From Phycisphaeraceae bacterium (GTDB lineage: Bacteria > Planctomycetota > Phycisphaerae > Phycisphaerales > Phycisphaeraceae), in contig JAJDCY010000023.1 in NCBI GenBank assembly GCA_029260595.1, forward strand, positions 62,001 to 126,000: a DNA stretch of 64,000 bases. Direction: 5' to 3'. Positions 1 to 9,394 of the stretch are shown in pieces. The translations under genes were made by a program, and so were the position numbers. The number at the start of each line of letters is the position of its first letter. Within the stretch, counting starts at the first letter, position 1. Below the pieces are notes generated by a model, which saw nothing but the letters and a program-made list of their open reading frames with translations, did no database searches and was not told the DNA's origin.

Positions 1-53
1 GATCGATCTTCGGGTTCGCCCTCAGGCCGGGCCGGCGTGGGGAAGTCCGTCAT
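1..53 (-). CDS. 5' end of an unidentified gene, cut by the window edge
   Basis: An ATG at 53 on the minus strand opens a frame that stays open to the window edge and begins MTDFPTPARPEGEPED. A GGTAGGG-like ribosome-binding site precedes it. It lies about 75 bases downstream of panC on the same strand and could be the next gene of that operon. Only 17 codons are visible, so no function can be given. Confidence 0.4.
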   Translation of the reverse strand, partial: MTDFPTPARPEGEPEDR

Positions 54-126
54 ACGCCCTACCCGTTGCGCCGTCGTGGAGCGTACCGGGTCACCCGACG
101 CACTAAGACCAAGCTGTACCTTTCGT

Positions 127-1026
127 CTACGCCGCGTCCGCCGATTTGGATTCGGTGTTGTCGTTTTGCGAAGCGACGGCACCGAGCAGCATGTTGTCGA
201 TCAATCGCACGTCACCGAGCCGGGCTGCGGTCAACGCGATCACGCCGTGGGTTAGCCGCGGCTCGATGCAGTCCAATGGTTGGAGTGTGCGCGGGTGGCG
301 GAGCGCGGCGTAGTCCACGTCGAAGTGGTGGGCCTCCATCACGTGTCGCATGGCCGACTCGACCGCGGTTGGGTCGGACTCGCCGGCGTCCTCGACCAGC
401 CGCCTGGCCTCGGTCAGCGCCTTGTAGAGCGCGGTGGCGTGACGCCGTTGATCTTCGGTGAGGTAGGCGTTGCGGCTGGACATCGCCAAGCCGTCGGCCT
501 CGCGTACCGTCGGTATGCCGCTGATCCGGACGGGCATCAACAGGTCATCGACCATTGCCTCGATCACGCGCAGTTGCTGGTAGTCCTTCTGCCCGAAGCA
601 GGCGACGTGTGGCTGAATAATGTTCAGTAGTTTCGCGACAACCAGACAGACGCCGTCGAAATGACCGGGGCGGTGTTCGCCTTCCAGCACAGTCGCAAGA
701 TCGGGGACAGTCACCTGACATGCGGTCGCGTCGGGCGGGTACATCTGCGAGGCGGTCGGGCAGAAGGCCAAGTCAGCCCCGGCCGCGCGGCAAGCATCAA
801 GGTCGCTGTCGATCGGCCTTGGGTAACTGTCGTAGTCCTCGCCGGCGCCGAACTGAGTTGGGTTAACGAAGATGCTCACCCACACTCTGTCCGCGTCGGT
901 CCGTGCGGCTTCGATCAGCCGGCGGTGTCCGTCGTGGATCGCGCCCATCGTCGGAACCAACGCGATGGTGCCGCCCAGCGTCTGGCGGATGGCTCTGATT
1001 TGGTCAACTGTCTCGACGACGCGCAA
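127..1026 (-). CDS. panC: Pantothenate synthetase
   Basis: Cytoplasmic PanC, the last step of pantothenate synthesis: it adenylates pantoate and transfers it to beta-alanine. The 299 residues fit the family. Visible motifs are the nucleotide-binding PTMGAIHDGH (residues 25-34, with the HxGH signature), NPTQF, the FGQKDYQQL segment near 145 and a KMSKS-like MSSRN near 182. The start is a TTG four bases after the stop of the upstream glycosyltransferase. Its GGGAG ribosome-binding site lies inside the end of that gene, so the two are translationally close. No panB or panD is in the window. Confidence 0.96.
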   Translation of the reverse strand: MRVVETVDQIRAIRQTLGGTIALVPTMGAIHDGHRRLIEAARTDADRVWVSIFVNPTQFGAGEDYDSYPRPIDSDLDACRAAGADLAFCPTASQMYPPDATACQVTVPDLATVLEGEHRPGHFDGVCLVVAKLLNIIQPHVACFGQKDYQQLRVIEAMVDDLLMPVRISGIPTVREADGLAMSSRNAYLTEDQRRHATALYKALTEARRLVEDAGESDPTAVESAMRHVMEAHHFDVDYAALRHPRTLQPLDCIEPRLTHGVIALTAARLGDVRLIDNMLLGAVASQNDNTESKSADAA

Positions 1027-1030
1027 CGGG

Positions 1031-2116
1031 TCAACTCCCTGCCGGTGCGAACTTGATCGACTCGCCGACTAGCTGGCGGTACAGCGAGATGAGGCCCTGG
1101 ACCTGACTCGACGCCGTGTGATGAACCCGCACCCACTGACGGGCGCGGTCGGCCAGTGTGCTGCCGAGTGTGGGCTCGCGGATTAGTTTCATGATGCGTT
1201 CGACCCACAGGTCGGGCTCGGGTTTGGGCAGCAGCCACGCGGTTTGATCGTGGACAAGGTAATCGAGCCAAGGGTCTTGCAGGGCTACTACGGGGACACC
1301 GTGGGCCATGGCCTGGAGGGTGAGGCAGCGTGATCGGCCACAGGCTTGCGGGTGGATTAACACGTCTGCGCGCAACAGCAGTTCGTGGTGACCCAAGCGG
1401 CTGGGCACGAGGCTGACGTGTGCGAGCAGCCCGTGCCGACGTGCGGCCTGCCAGACCTCGCGCTGGTCCACGTCCCGCCCGGCGAAGAAAAACTGTGCTT
1501 GAGGGCAGGATGAAACAACCGATCGCAGGGCCAGCATCAGCGCTTCGTACTCAGCGTCGTACTCGCCGCAGCCGCTGACTACGGCGCATAGCGTGCCCGG
1601 CTCCGGCGCGGGGCGGGTCATCTGTGCCGGGACGTGGACGCCCTGAGGGATCACCCGGACCAGCGAATCGGGGCCTGACTTGGCGCGGATGGCGTCGCCA
1701 ATCGGGGTATCGGTGGCCGTGAAAGCGACCAAGGACGGGTCCTCGAACCCGCGGAGGCTGGGTAGGCGGGCGGCATGCCCGGCGAACGATGCGCCCAACA
1801 ACAACGGCAGGCCCAGGCGACGGGCCAGCGTCACGGCACCGCCCCAGACGCGGCCGTCGAGCGCGTGAATCAGATCGATGCCCTGCTCCTGGAACTCCCC
1901 GCCCAATCGCGCGAGGCGCAGCCGCCGCATCGCCGCCCAGCGCGAGTCTCTCCACGCCAACCGCTGGCCGAACGCGTTCGAGTCGTCATCGGCCAGGGCG
2001 TCGGGGACAACCTGCGTGACCCGGACGGACTCGTCGAGCAGTCCCGCGACGAGGTACTGGAAGACCGGGAGGTTCTCATCCAGCCAATCGGCGTTGGCGA
2101 TCAGAGCCACATGCAT
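1031..2116 (-). CDS. Glycosyltransferase, GT4-like
   Basis: A 361-residue putative GT-B fold glycosyltransferase. The N-terminal half begins MHVALIANADWLDENLPVF and carries the acceptor-side domain. The C-terminal half has the usual GT4 elements, including a stretch like FFAGRDVDQREVW, HELLLRADVLIHPQ and GVPVVALQDPWLDYLV, where the donor nucleotide sugar normally sits. No signal peptide is seen, so it probably works at the cytoplasmic face. It is the first gene of a two-gene unit with panC, although the two functions are not obviously linked. Donor and acceptor cannot be read from the sequence. Confidence 0.85.
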   Translation of the reverse strand: MHVALIANADWLDENLPVFQYLVAGLLDESVRVTQVVPDALADDDSNAFGQRLAWRDSRWAAMRRLRLARLGGEFQEQGIDLIHALDGRVWGGAVTLARRLGLPLLLGASFAGHAARLPSLRGFEDPSLVAFTATDTPIGDAIRAKSGPDSLVRVIPQGVHVPAQMTRPAPEPGTLCAVVSGCGEYDAEYEALMLALRSVVSSCPQAQFFFAGRDVDQREVWQAARRHGLLAHVSLVPSRLGHHELLLRADVLIHPQACGRSRCLTLQAMAHGVPVVALQDPWLDYLVHDQTAWLLPKPEPDLWVERIMKLIREPTLGSTLADRARQWVRVHHTASSQVQGLISLYRQLVGESIKFAPAGS

Positions 2117-2217
2117 GCCCGAATGCTAGCAGGACACCCACCGCTCGGGTAAACCAGCCGTCGGGCTGCGACCGTGTGTACCGTGTCAAGAACAAACACC
2201 GAACCTATGATGGCAGT

Positions 2218-3132
2218 ATGAATCGCACAGCTACCGATCTATCTGATCCGACCGCAGCGGCAGCGGGCCCGTGGACGACTCGTCGGCTGTTGGCGTGGAC
2301 GGGCGAGTACCTGACGAGCAAGGGTGTCGATCAGCCGCGGCTTTCGGCTGAGGCGCTGCTGGCCCACGTGCTGGGCGTTGGGCGGATCAAGCTCTACATG
2401 GACATGGACCGCCCGGCCAACGCGTTGGAGCGGGCCGCGTATCGCGACCTGATCGAGCGGGCGGCCGAGCACGAGCCTGTGGATTACCTGGTCGGGCACG
2501 CTCCGTTCTTTTCGATGACGCTGCAGGTCAGCCCGGCGGTGCTCGTCCCGCGGCCGAGCACGGAGACGCTGGTCGAACACGTGATCCAGCACTCCAAGCG
2601 GACACCGGGCTTCCGCTCACCAACGATCGCTGATATCGGCACGGGGTCCGGGGCGATCGCGATCGCACTGGCCAAGCACCTGCCGGAGAGCTTCGTCGTC
2701 GCGACTGATATCAGCGAGGCCGCGCTAGCCGTCGCGCGGGAGAATGCTAAGCGACTGGGTGTATCGGACCGGATCGAGTTTTTTCACGGTGACGGGCTCG
2801 ATCCATTAGACGGGCGGCGAGTTTCGTATCTGCTTAGTAACCCGCCGTACATCGACGACGATCGCTGGGCACGGCTACCCGCGAACGTTAAGGATCACGA
2901 ACCGACCTCGGCGTTGCGAGCCGGTGCTGACGGGTTGGACGTGATCCGCCCGCTGATCGAGGGCGCGTCGGGTGTGCTTGAAGCGCCCGGCCAACTGGCA
3001 ATTGAAATCGATGACCAGCACAAGGAAGCCGTGATCGCCTTGGTCAACACGACTGACGGCCTGGACCGGCCACGGGTGTTAGCCGATCACGAGGGGCTGG
3101 ACCGCGTGCTTGTCGCGGATCGCGTTGAATAG
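2218..3132 (+). CDS. prmC: Peptide chain release factor N5-glutamine methyltransferase
   Basis: PrmC (HemK) methylates the glutamine of the GGQ motif in release factors RF1 and RF2. The N-terminal helical domain (LLAWTGEYLTSKGVDQPRLS) is followed by the SAM-binding core: motif I IADIGTGSGAIAIALAK and the catalytic NPPYI tetrad region, which binds the target glutamine. The ATG at 2218 is preferred; an in-frame GTG at 2176 would add 14 residues unlike the family. It is divergent from the glycosyltransferase-panC pair and convergent with the next gene. Confidence 0.95.
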   Translation: MNRTATDLSDPTAAAAGPWTTRRLLAWTGEYLTSKGVDQPRLSAEALLAHVLGVGRIKLYMDMDRPANALERAAYRDLIERAAEHEPVDYLVGHAPFFSMTLQVSPAVLVPRPSTETLVEHVIQHSKRTPGFRSPTIADIGTGSGAIAIALAKHLPESFVVATDISEAALAVARENAKRLGVSDRIEFFHGDGLDPLDGRRVSYLLSNPPYIDDDRWARLPANVKDHEPTSALRAGADGLDVIRPLIEGASGVLEAPGQLAIEIDDQHKEAVIALVNTTDGLDRPRVLADHEGLDRVLVADRVE

Positions 3133-3169
3133 TGTGGTGGTTCTTGAGGCGACGTGCCCCGGGCGGGCC

Positions 3170-3799
3170 TTAGCGCATGATCCAACGCTCGCCGCGTGCG
3201 AGGACGGGTTGGCCTTGGATGGCGGTGGAGGTACCGGGGGTGTCGTAGTCGATCATCAGCGTGCGTCGCATCAGGACGCGCTCGCCGGTGAGGGGGTCGG
3301 GGATCTGCTGGGTCTCACCGCTGAGCCCGCTGACAAAAACGGTTAATTGGTCGACGTCCTGCTCACTGACCGGCCAGACGGCGACGCTCTCTTTGGCGTG
3401 GTCCGGTCCCTGGCGCATCAAATCAATCACCAACGCCGGGTGGATCAACAACGGGTTGCCGACCCTCTCCTTGATCTGATTAAATACAGCGACGGGCACG
3501 GTGCCACCGGCGATGGCTGTCTCGCCGCTGTCGTTGGCCACGACGATCTCGGGGATGAACAGCCGATCCGCGTCGGTATTGTTCTCGACCTTGTAGGTCA
3601 TGTACCAATACCAAGTTGTGTTGCCGGTGCCATCGACGATCGCGATCGGCTGGGGCGTGCCGTGGGAAAACTCGAATGCCCACGCCTTGCTAACCACGGC
3701 CGGCTCGGGGAACCCGTCAGCCGGGCTTAGCCAGACGCCACTCGCACCGACAACCACGGTCCAAACCACCATTTGCAGAAGGATGTGCCGTCGGTTCAT
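3170..3799 (-). CDS. Secreted protein of unknown function
   Basis: 209 residues beginning with a signal peptide: a short basic MNRR start, then a hydrophobic stretch ILLQMVVWTVVVGASGVWL, with cleavage likely near residues 28-34. The mature part has a beta-rich segment with TGNTTWYWYMTYKVENNT, which resembles an envelope domain of the immunoglobulin-like type, and a C-terminal half with conserved-looking acidic turns. I do not recognise the family. It is convergent with prmC (37 bases apart) and divergent from the acetyltransferase. Confidence 0.75.
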   Translation of the reverse strand: MNRRHILLQMVVWTVVVGASGVWLSPADGFPEPAVVSKAWAFEFSHGTPQPIAIVDGTGNTTWYWYMTYKVENNTDADRLFIPEIVVANDSGETAIAGGTVPVAVFNQIKERVGNPLLIHPALVIDLMRQGPDHAKESVAVWPVSEQDVDQLTVFVSGLSGETQQIPDPLTGERVLMRRTLMIDYDTPGTSTAIQGQPVLARGERWIMR

Positions 3800-3916
3800 G
3801 GTTACCTCAAAAAATTGCCCGAACCCGCCCGCAAAACAGGGATTGCGGTTACGATGATTTTACGTTTTTCGCCGCAAAGGTCAATCGTCACCGGCCAGGG
3901 GGTCACAGGCAACCGG

Positions 3917-4858
3917 ATGGGTGTTTCAGATCATCTCTCGCAAACCCGGATACAGCCGGTGTCGCCGGCAAACCGCCGCGAGGCCGTGTCTGTACTGCTG
4001 ACCGGCAACGGCGACCACCTGGCCAACGCTGCGGAAGCCGACGCCCTGCTTGCGGCTCCGGACCAAGCCTCACGGGGCCGACTCTGGGCGGCCTACGAGG
4101 GTGACAGCATCCGCGCATCGGCTTTGTTAGTGCCTTGTGCGGGTCGCACGGCGATGTGCTTCGTCTCGCCGGTACGAGACGAGCACCGGATCGCACTGAC
4201 GGCATCGCTTGCGCGCACCGCATGCAACGCGCAGGCGACCCAGGACACGCGGATCATCCAGGCACTGCTGAGCCCTAACGCGCATCTTGAACGCCGCGCG
4301 CTCACGGATGCAGGCTTCGTCCAGCTCGCCTCGCTGGCCTACATGAGTTGCACGATCGACGGTCCGGCTGGCGATACATCGATCGACGGCGAAGGGGTCG
4401 CCGCCACCACCTGGAGCGAGGGCCACCGCGACCTGTTCATCCGCGCGATCCAAGCCAGTTACGAACAAACGCTCGACTGCCCGGCCCTGGTGGGGATGCG
4501 CCGGATGGACGACGTGATCGACAGCCACAAGGCGACGGGTAAATTCACGCCGGACTTGTGGACGGTCTGGCATCGCGATGGTGATCCGGTCGGAGTGATG
4601 CTACTCAACCCGGTCTCGTCGACCGACTCGGTCGAGCTGGTTTACCTCGGGTTGAGCGCCGCGTCGCGCCGGCGCGGGCTGGGCGCGAAGATGGTTTTAT
4701 ACGGATTGAAGCAGGCGAAACAGCGCGGCGCGGGCGAGATGATCCTCGCGGTCGATCAGAACAACACGCCCGCGGTGGGGTTGTATAAAACCCTTGGATT
4801 TCGCACAAAAACACGCAAGCTCGCGATGCTGTTCGCGTTACCGGAAGCAGCGTCGTAA
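3917..4858 (+). CDS. GNAT-family N-acetyltransferase
   Basis: A probable two-domain GNAT enzyme. The C-terminal domain has the acetyl-CoA-binding motif A (LSAASRRRGLGAKMVLYGL, with the R-R-x-G-L/I-G loop) followed by NNTPAVGLYKTLGF, typical of motif B. The N-terminal half is a weaker, perhaps degenerate GNAT domain (TRIQPVSPANRREAVSVLL). The frame is open from 3773, but that would overlap the divergent gene. ATGs at 3854 and 3917 are possible; 3917 lies just ahead of the recognisable domain. The substrate is unknown. Confidence 0.82.
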   Translation: MGVSDHLSQTRIQPVSPANRREAVSVLLTGNGDHLANAAEADALLAAPDQASRGRLWAAYEGDSIRASALLVPCAGRTAMCFVSPVRDEHRIALTASLARTACNAQATQDTRIIQALLSPNAHLERRALTDAGFVQLASLAYMSCTIDGPAGDTSIDGEGVAATTWSEGHRDLFIRAIQASYEQTLDCPALVGMRRMDDVIDSHKATGKFTPDLWTVWHRDGDPVGVMLLNPVSSTDSVELVYLGLSAASRRRGLGAKMVLYGLKQAKQRGAGEMILAVDQNNTPAVGLYKTLGFRTKTRKLAMLFALPEAAS

Positions 4859-5227
4859 CGGTGCGTTCTTATCCACACATTCTCCTCGCCGCGCGCACCC
4901 GGTGGATAAAAAAATTCTACGACTCCAACTGCTTGAAGATGCAGGCGCTCGGTCGGCGCGCACCCGCGCGGCGCGGTTTACCCCATTGCTGCATCACCGC
5001 GCGTGTCATATCTTTCGGGTCGCGGCAAGGAACGCCGCCAGGGTCAACCGATGCGAACCGCCACTCACACAACACGACACCGGACGCATCGGATGATTGA
5101 TTCGAAGGATGGAACCACCTCCGTTGCCGCATCGCTCGGCACATGGCCACGGCGCAAGCCGTTTTCCAGGGGCACCTAGGACCGCGGTAGCCCGACGCAT
5201 TTGTTCGACTAGAAAGCAGGTGGCACC
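4859..5227. other. dnaA upstream region with two DnaA boxes; candidate origin or autoregulatory site
   Basis: This 369-base gap in front of dnaA holds no gene. A perfect DnaA box TTATCCACA lies at 4869-4877. A second, one mismatch off and in opposite orientation, lies at 4901-4909 (GGTGGATAA, followed by an A-run). Inverted boxes ahead of dnaA are typical of bacterial origins and of DnaA autoregulation. The region is short and not strikingly AT-rich and dnaN is absent, so autoregulation is as likely as a full origin. Confidence 0.5.
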
Positions 5228-6754
5228 TTGAGCGCGAATCCTTCGCAACACTCGGCGTGTGCGCGCATCGCCAGACGGCTGGAAGAATCCGTCGGGCAGC
5301 GGACCTACAGCATGTGGTTCGACCGCTCGGCCCGCTTCGATTACGTCGATCAGCCGCGGCGGTTGGCGCTGGCAGTGCCGAATAAGTTTGTGGCCAACTG
5401 GATCGGCCGCCACTTTCGCGATGAGATCAACAACGCCGCCCGCCAGGAGCTCGGCGACGACATCGAATTCCAACTTGAGGTCAACCCCGATGCGTTCCTG
5501 ACGACCGCAGAGCCGATCGCCGCAGCGAAACCAGACCCCACCGGGCCAATCTCGATCAAGTGGGGCGGGCGACCAGCCGTATCGGACGCCGATGTGCCGG
5601 CGCGACCGGTGGGTGTTCCATCGGCTCCGACCACCGCCGGATCGCCGCGACGGGCCTCGCTTCGCCACCGGCTGGAAGACTTTATCGTCGGCCCCAGCAA
5701 CGAGTTGGCCTACGCGGCTGCACAAAGCATCCTGAATGACGATGACGCACCGACCAGCCCCCTGGTGCTCCACGGCGGCTGCGGGCTGGGCAAGACTCAC
5801 CTGCTCCAGGGGATCTGCCGCCGGCTGACGCAACGACATCCGGGCACCAAGGTGATGTACCAATCAGGCGAGCAGTTCACCAACGAGTTCCTCGCCGCGG
5901 TCCGGACCAACAAGCTCGATCAGTTCCGCCGCAAGACCCGCAAGCTGGACCTGCTCGCGATCGACGACGTGCACTTCCTGGCCAACAAACCGGCGACACA
6001 GCGCGAATTCCTGCACTGCTTCGACGCGGTCGAGATGGGCGGCGCACGCGTGCTGCTCGCCTGCGACAGCCACCCCAAACAGGTGCCGCAATTCAGCGAA
6101 GCGCTCATCAGCCGATGCGTGCGCGGAATGGTCGTCCAGGTGCACCACCCCGACGCCGACACCCGCGTCCGGATCATTCGCGCACTGGCCCGACGCCGGC
6201 GCATGGATGTGTCCGATGAAATCGCTCAGGCGCTGGCCGAGCGGTGCAGCGGCGCGGTCCGCGACATCGAAGGCATGCTGACCAAACTCCATGCGTTAGC
6301 CTCGCTCAGTCGCTCGCAGCGCGGACTGGGAACGGAAACGGGCGACGCGGGTGCGCCCGGCGGGACACCGATCGGATTTTCGCTGGTCGATCGGCTGTTC
6401 GCATCGGACTTCGGCACCCGCAACCAGCAACCGGCCGGGATCGATAGCATCCTCACCGCTGCGATCGAACACACCGGTGCGGACCGCACACAGGTGCTCG
6501 GCACTAGCCGCCACCGCGACGCCGTGCTCGCTCGATCGATCACCGCCTACCTAGCCCGGAAGATGACGCGGATGAGTTACCCGGAGGTTGCCGCCGCGAT
6601 GGGCCGACGCGGTCACTCAACGATTGTTACAGCCGCGCAGCGCGTTGAGAAACAGCTCACGGAGAACCCCGAGCTGATCCTTAGCAACTCCAACGAAGTG
6701 ATCCGCCTGCGAGACCTGATCGATCGGGTCAAACGCACTGCGGCGCAGGGGTAA
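5228..6754 (+). CDS. dnaA: Chromosomal replication initiator DnaA
   Basis: DnaA binds DnaA boxes and opens the origin. All four domains are visible: domain I (CARIARRLEESVGQRTYSMWF), a low-similarity linker to about residue 140, the AAA+ domain with Walker A GGCGLGKT (183-190) and Walker B LLAIDDVHF (242-250), and the DNA-binding domain IV ending in the signature region GRRGHSTIVTAAQ (about 459-471). 508 residues is slightly long. A roughly 40-residue insert (about 365-405) separates AAA+ from domain IV. The start is TTG at 5228 behind AGCAGGTGG. Upstream DnaA boxes suggest self-control. Confidence 0.97.
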   Translation: MSANPSQHSACARIARRLEESVGQRTYSMWFDRSARFDYVDQPRRLALAVPNKFVANWIGRHFRDEINNAARQELGDDIEFQLEVNPDAFLTTAEPIAAAKPDPTGPISIKWGGRPAVSDADVPARPVGVPSAPTTAGSPRRASLRHRLEDFIVGPSNELAYAAAQSILNDDDAPTSPLVLHGGCGLGKTHLLQGICRRLTQRHPGTKVMYQSGEQFTNEFLAAVRTNKLDQFRRKTRKLDLLAIDDVHFLANKPATQREFLHCFDAVEMGGARVLLACDSHPKQVPQFSEALISRCVRGMVVQVHHPDADTRVRIIRALARRRRMDVSDEIAQALAERCSGAVRDIEGMLTKLHALASLSRSQRGLGTETGDAGAPGGTPIGFSLVDRLFASDFGTRNQQPAGIDSILTAAIEHTGADRTQVLGTSRHRDAVLARSITAYLARKMTRMSYPEVAAAMGRRGHSTIVTAAQRVEKQLTENPELILSNSNEVIRLRDLIDRVKRTAAQG

Positions 6755-6904
6755 GCGCCCCGCCCCCCGCGCGTTGTTGAACTGAACACAATCCCGAAGG
6801 TCGCTAGATCCGCTGCGATATCTCTCAGCCTCATCAGCGCACACGCCGAAATCGCTGACGAGAATCGTTTACGCGAGAAATCTGCCGGCTAGGCGGTCAA
6901 CCCG

Positions 6905-7264
6905 CTACGGCAACACGATCACCTGACCGACCCGCATCTTCGTCGGCTGCAGGCCGGGGTTCGCCGCGAGTATCTCACGCCATCGCTGCCCGTCGTGATA
7001 GACCCGCTGCGCGATCGACCAGAGCGTATCGCCCCGCCGGATCGTGTACTGCGACGGTGCAGAAACCGGACGCGGCGGTGGAGATGGCTCGGCATAGGTC
7101 ACGGGGTCCGCAACCGTTACCGGCTGAGAGGACATCTCGATAAACGCATCCGAATGCCCCGACTCCGGCGGCGGGACGTGGACCAGCGGTGGCGGTGACT
7201 TTTTCTTGCACCCGGTCATCCCGATCGCGAGCGCCAACACCGAAAGCGTAACCCATGTGCGCAT
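6905..7264 (-). CDS. LysM-domain lipoprotein
   Basis: A small (119-residue) cell-envelope lipoprotein. The signal peptide ends in a lipobox MTGC, so cysteine 19 should be lipidated. A proline-rich spacer of about 50 residues follows, then one LysM domain (YTIRRGDTLWSIAQRVY to MRVGQVIVLP), which binds glycan chains such as peptidoglycan. It lies 105 bases downstream of truB on the same strand and may be cotranscribed. No catalytic domain is attached, so a structural or anchoring role is inferred. Confidence 0.88.
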   Translation of the reverse strand: MRTWVTLSVLALAIGMTGCKKKSPPPLVHVPPPESGHSDAFIEMSSQPVTVADPVTYAEPSPPPRPVSAPSQYTIRRGDTLWSIAQRVYHDGQRWREILAANPGLQPTKMRVGQVIVLP

Positions 7265-7369
7265 GGCCGGACCTTTCAGTAGTGATGATTATCTTCAATA
7301 ACCCTGACCCGTCGGTCGTGTAACGATTCTATCGGCGACCTCTAGCGATCGCCAACCGCCAACCAACAT

Positions 7370-8101
7370 TCACAGTCCGGCCGAGCCCTCGTCTCGCAGA
7401 GGCGGCGGGTCGATCAGGTCGGCCTGGGTGAGTGGTTGATTAAATCGGTCGCCGCCAACCGACCGGTCCAGCCCGTACTCGCCCACCGACAGTCGGCGCA
7501 GGCTCGCCAAGTGGCCACCGGTTCCCAACGCCACGCCAAGATCCCGTGCCAGGCTGCGGATGTAGACGCCCTTCCCGCATGTCACGCGCAGGTGCGCCAA
7601 CGGCCATTCGTACTCTAGTAGTTCGATCGAATCGATCCGTACCCGGCGTGGCGGCATGACGACACGCTCCCCACGGCGCGCCAGCTTGTACGCCCGCTGT
7701 CCATTGACATGCACCGCGCTGAACGCCGGCGGTGTCTGCTCAATCTCTCCGATGAATCGATCCAACGCACCCGCGACCATCGCGTACATCGGCTGGTTTA
7801 CAACCTCAACCTCCTCCCGCTCACCCTCGCGATCATCCGTCGAAGTGAACGCGGCCAGGTCGACACCGGCTTCATACACCTTCGTCGTCGCCATCACCCG
7901 CTCGACACAACGCGTCGCTTTACCCAAGCAACAGACGAGCACACCCGTCGCCAACGGATCGAGCGTCCCGGCGTGACCGGTTTTCGCGCCTCCGGCCGCG
8001 CGGCGCACACGTCGAACGATATCCATCGAAGTCCACCCAAGCGGCTTATCCACCACGAGCAGACCCGACATGGTGTTGGCGTTAGCCGGCGATCGCCCCA
8101 T
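7370..8101 (-). CDS. truB: tRNA pseudouridine-55 synthase
   Basis: TruB makes pseudouridine 55 in the T-loop of tRNAs. The conserved start GLLVVDKPLGWTSMDIV and the catalytic segment GHAGTLDPLATGVL (with the nucleophilic aspartate) are clear, as is the later GVYIRSLARDLG motif. The protein is about 243 residues, the short form lacking an extended C-terminal PUA domain. The ATG at 8101 is chosen because AAGGA sits seven bases upstream; a GTG one codon earlier and an ATG at 8071 are alternatives. A tRNA-Ser gene lies just upstream on the other strand. Confidence 0.96.
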   Translation of the reverse strand: MGRSPANANTMSGLLVVDKPLGWTSMDIVRRVRRAAGGAKTGHAGTLDPLATGVLVCCLGKATRCVERVMATTKVYEAGVDLAAFTSTDDREGEREEVEVVNQPMYAMVAGALDRFIGEIEQTPPAFSAVHVNGQRAYKLARRGERVVMPPRRVRIDSIELLEYEWPLAHLRVTCGKGVYIRSLARDLGVALGTGGHLASLRRLSVGEYGLDRSVGGDRFNQPLTQADLIDPPPLRDEGSAGL

Positions 8102-8163
8102 CACTCAATCCTTTACAACGGCTGTGCAACCCATACGATAGCGGGCCTTGGCCGACCGAGTCC

Positions 8164-8251
<88 letters not shown>

Positions 8252-8287
8252 TTTATTTCACCCGATCGCGAATCCGGCGGCTGGCGA

Positions 8288-9337
8288 TCAAGCAGGCACC
8301 GTGGATGGATCGAGTTTGGTGATGTGACTACGCCGCAGTTGCTCGACCAGTGACGTATAGGCCTCGCCGATCAGCCGCCGCTGTCTGAGTTCCCACCTGA
8401 ACCGCGGCACACGCTCCCAACCATGCGGGCTGGCGATGTGCCGGACATACTGGCCTTTCCGCTCGAGAAACGACACCGTGTCCAGCACCGCGATGCGCCC
8501 GGCGTAAGCCTTGGCTTGGTCGGGGAAGATGTTGTGGAGCAACACGCGCTGCTCGTAGTCGTGTTGGAGGTTGTAGTCACCTGCGTCCGTGTCCCACCAC
8601 TGCCTGATCAGCCGCCGGGCGTCCGGCGTGTTTTGCCAAATCATGAAGCCGGAGTTGGCTACCTCACGGAACGGATGTGAGATCGTAACCATCAGGTCCG
8701 CGTCACACGGATCGTTCGGCCCGCGAACGACCGGCGTGGTCGACAAGAACTCGTCGACACTCACCAGCGGCAGAGCGAAGATCGCGTCCGAATCGATATA
8801 GACCACCCGGTCGTATCCCTGGTTGAGCGCGTCGCGTATCGCGAGCAACTTGCTCCAGGGCGCGGCACGTGGCCCCCATTCGTGGTGATGACAGGCCACG
8901 TTGACTTTCTGCAAATTGGACCACGCGTCCGGTTCCGCGACTCGCAGCACGTACTTGCGAAATCTTGCGTACGCCCGGCTCAGACCCAGTCCGGTCCAAC
9001 GACTACCCACGAACAGCGCGCGGTAGTGGCGCAAGGCGGCCATCACCCAGAGGTCCGTCGTGAACGAGATGCGCGACCGCCAGGGAGCCGCGCCACGGTA
9101 GCCGCCGCCGTTCTGCCGCCACGGGTCCGAGACAATGCGGCTGCGGTCCGCCGGCCCGTCCGCATTCCCAACCAGGCAATACCGAAAATCGTAGCCCTGC
9201 CGCTTGGCGTAACCGAGATTGATCACGGCGGCCAGAGCGTGGTACGGCGCAGCCAGATAATCCGTTTCCAGTGGGCTGCGGGTGTCCGCCATCAGGATCA
9301 GCGTTCGCGCGGCGGCGGCCGGCGTCGGATTGGTCAT
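8288..9337 (-). CDS. Glycosyltransferase, GT34/GT77-like
   Basis: 349 residues resembling the galactosyl/xylosyltransferase-type GT-A enzymes. The motif WSKLLAIRDALNQGYDRVVY is followed by IDSDAIF, which contains the metal-binding DxD. NSGFMIWQNTPDARRLIRQWW then matches the family pattern in which an asparagine-serine-glycine loop precedes the C-terminal part. No signal peptide or membrane segment is seen. It heads the downstream end of a three-gene glycan cluster with a methyltransferase and another glycosyltransferase, all on the minus strand. The sugar and acceptor are unknown. Confidence 0.82.
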   Translation of the reverse strand: MTNPTPAAAARTLILMADTRSPLETDYLAAPYHALAAVINLGYAKRQGYDFRYCLVGNADGPADRSRIVSDPWRQNGGGYRGAAPWRSRISFTTDLWVMAALRHYRALFVGSRWTGLGLSRAYARFRKYVLRVAEPDAWSNLQKVNVACHHHEWGPRAAPWSKLLAIRDALNQGYDRVVYIDSDAIFALPLVSVDEFLSTTPVVRGPNDPCDADLMVTISHPFREVANSGFMIWQNTPDARRLIRQWWDTDAGDYNLQHDYEQRVLLHNIFPDQAKAYAGRIAVLDTVSFLERKGQYVRHIASPHGWERVPRFRWELRQRRLIGEAYTSLVEQLRRSHITKLDPSTVPA

Positions 9338-9394
9338 TGGCCGCTACCTCCCGATGTCCAGCCCATCGCTATAGCTGGGGCCGCGCACAGCCGA

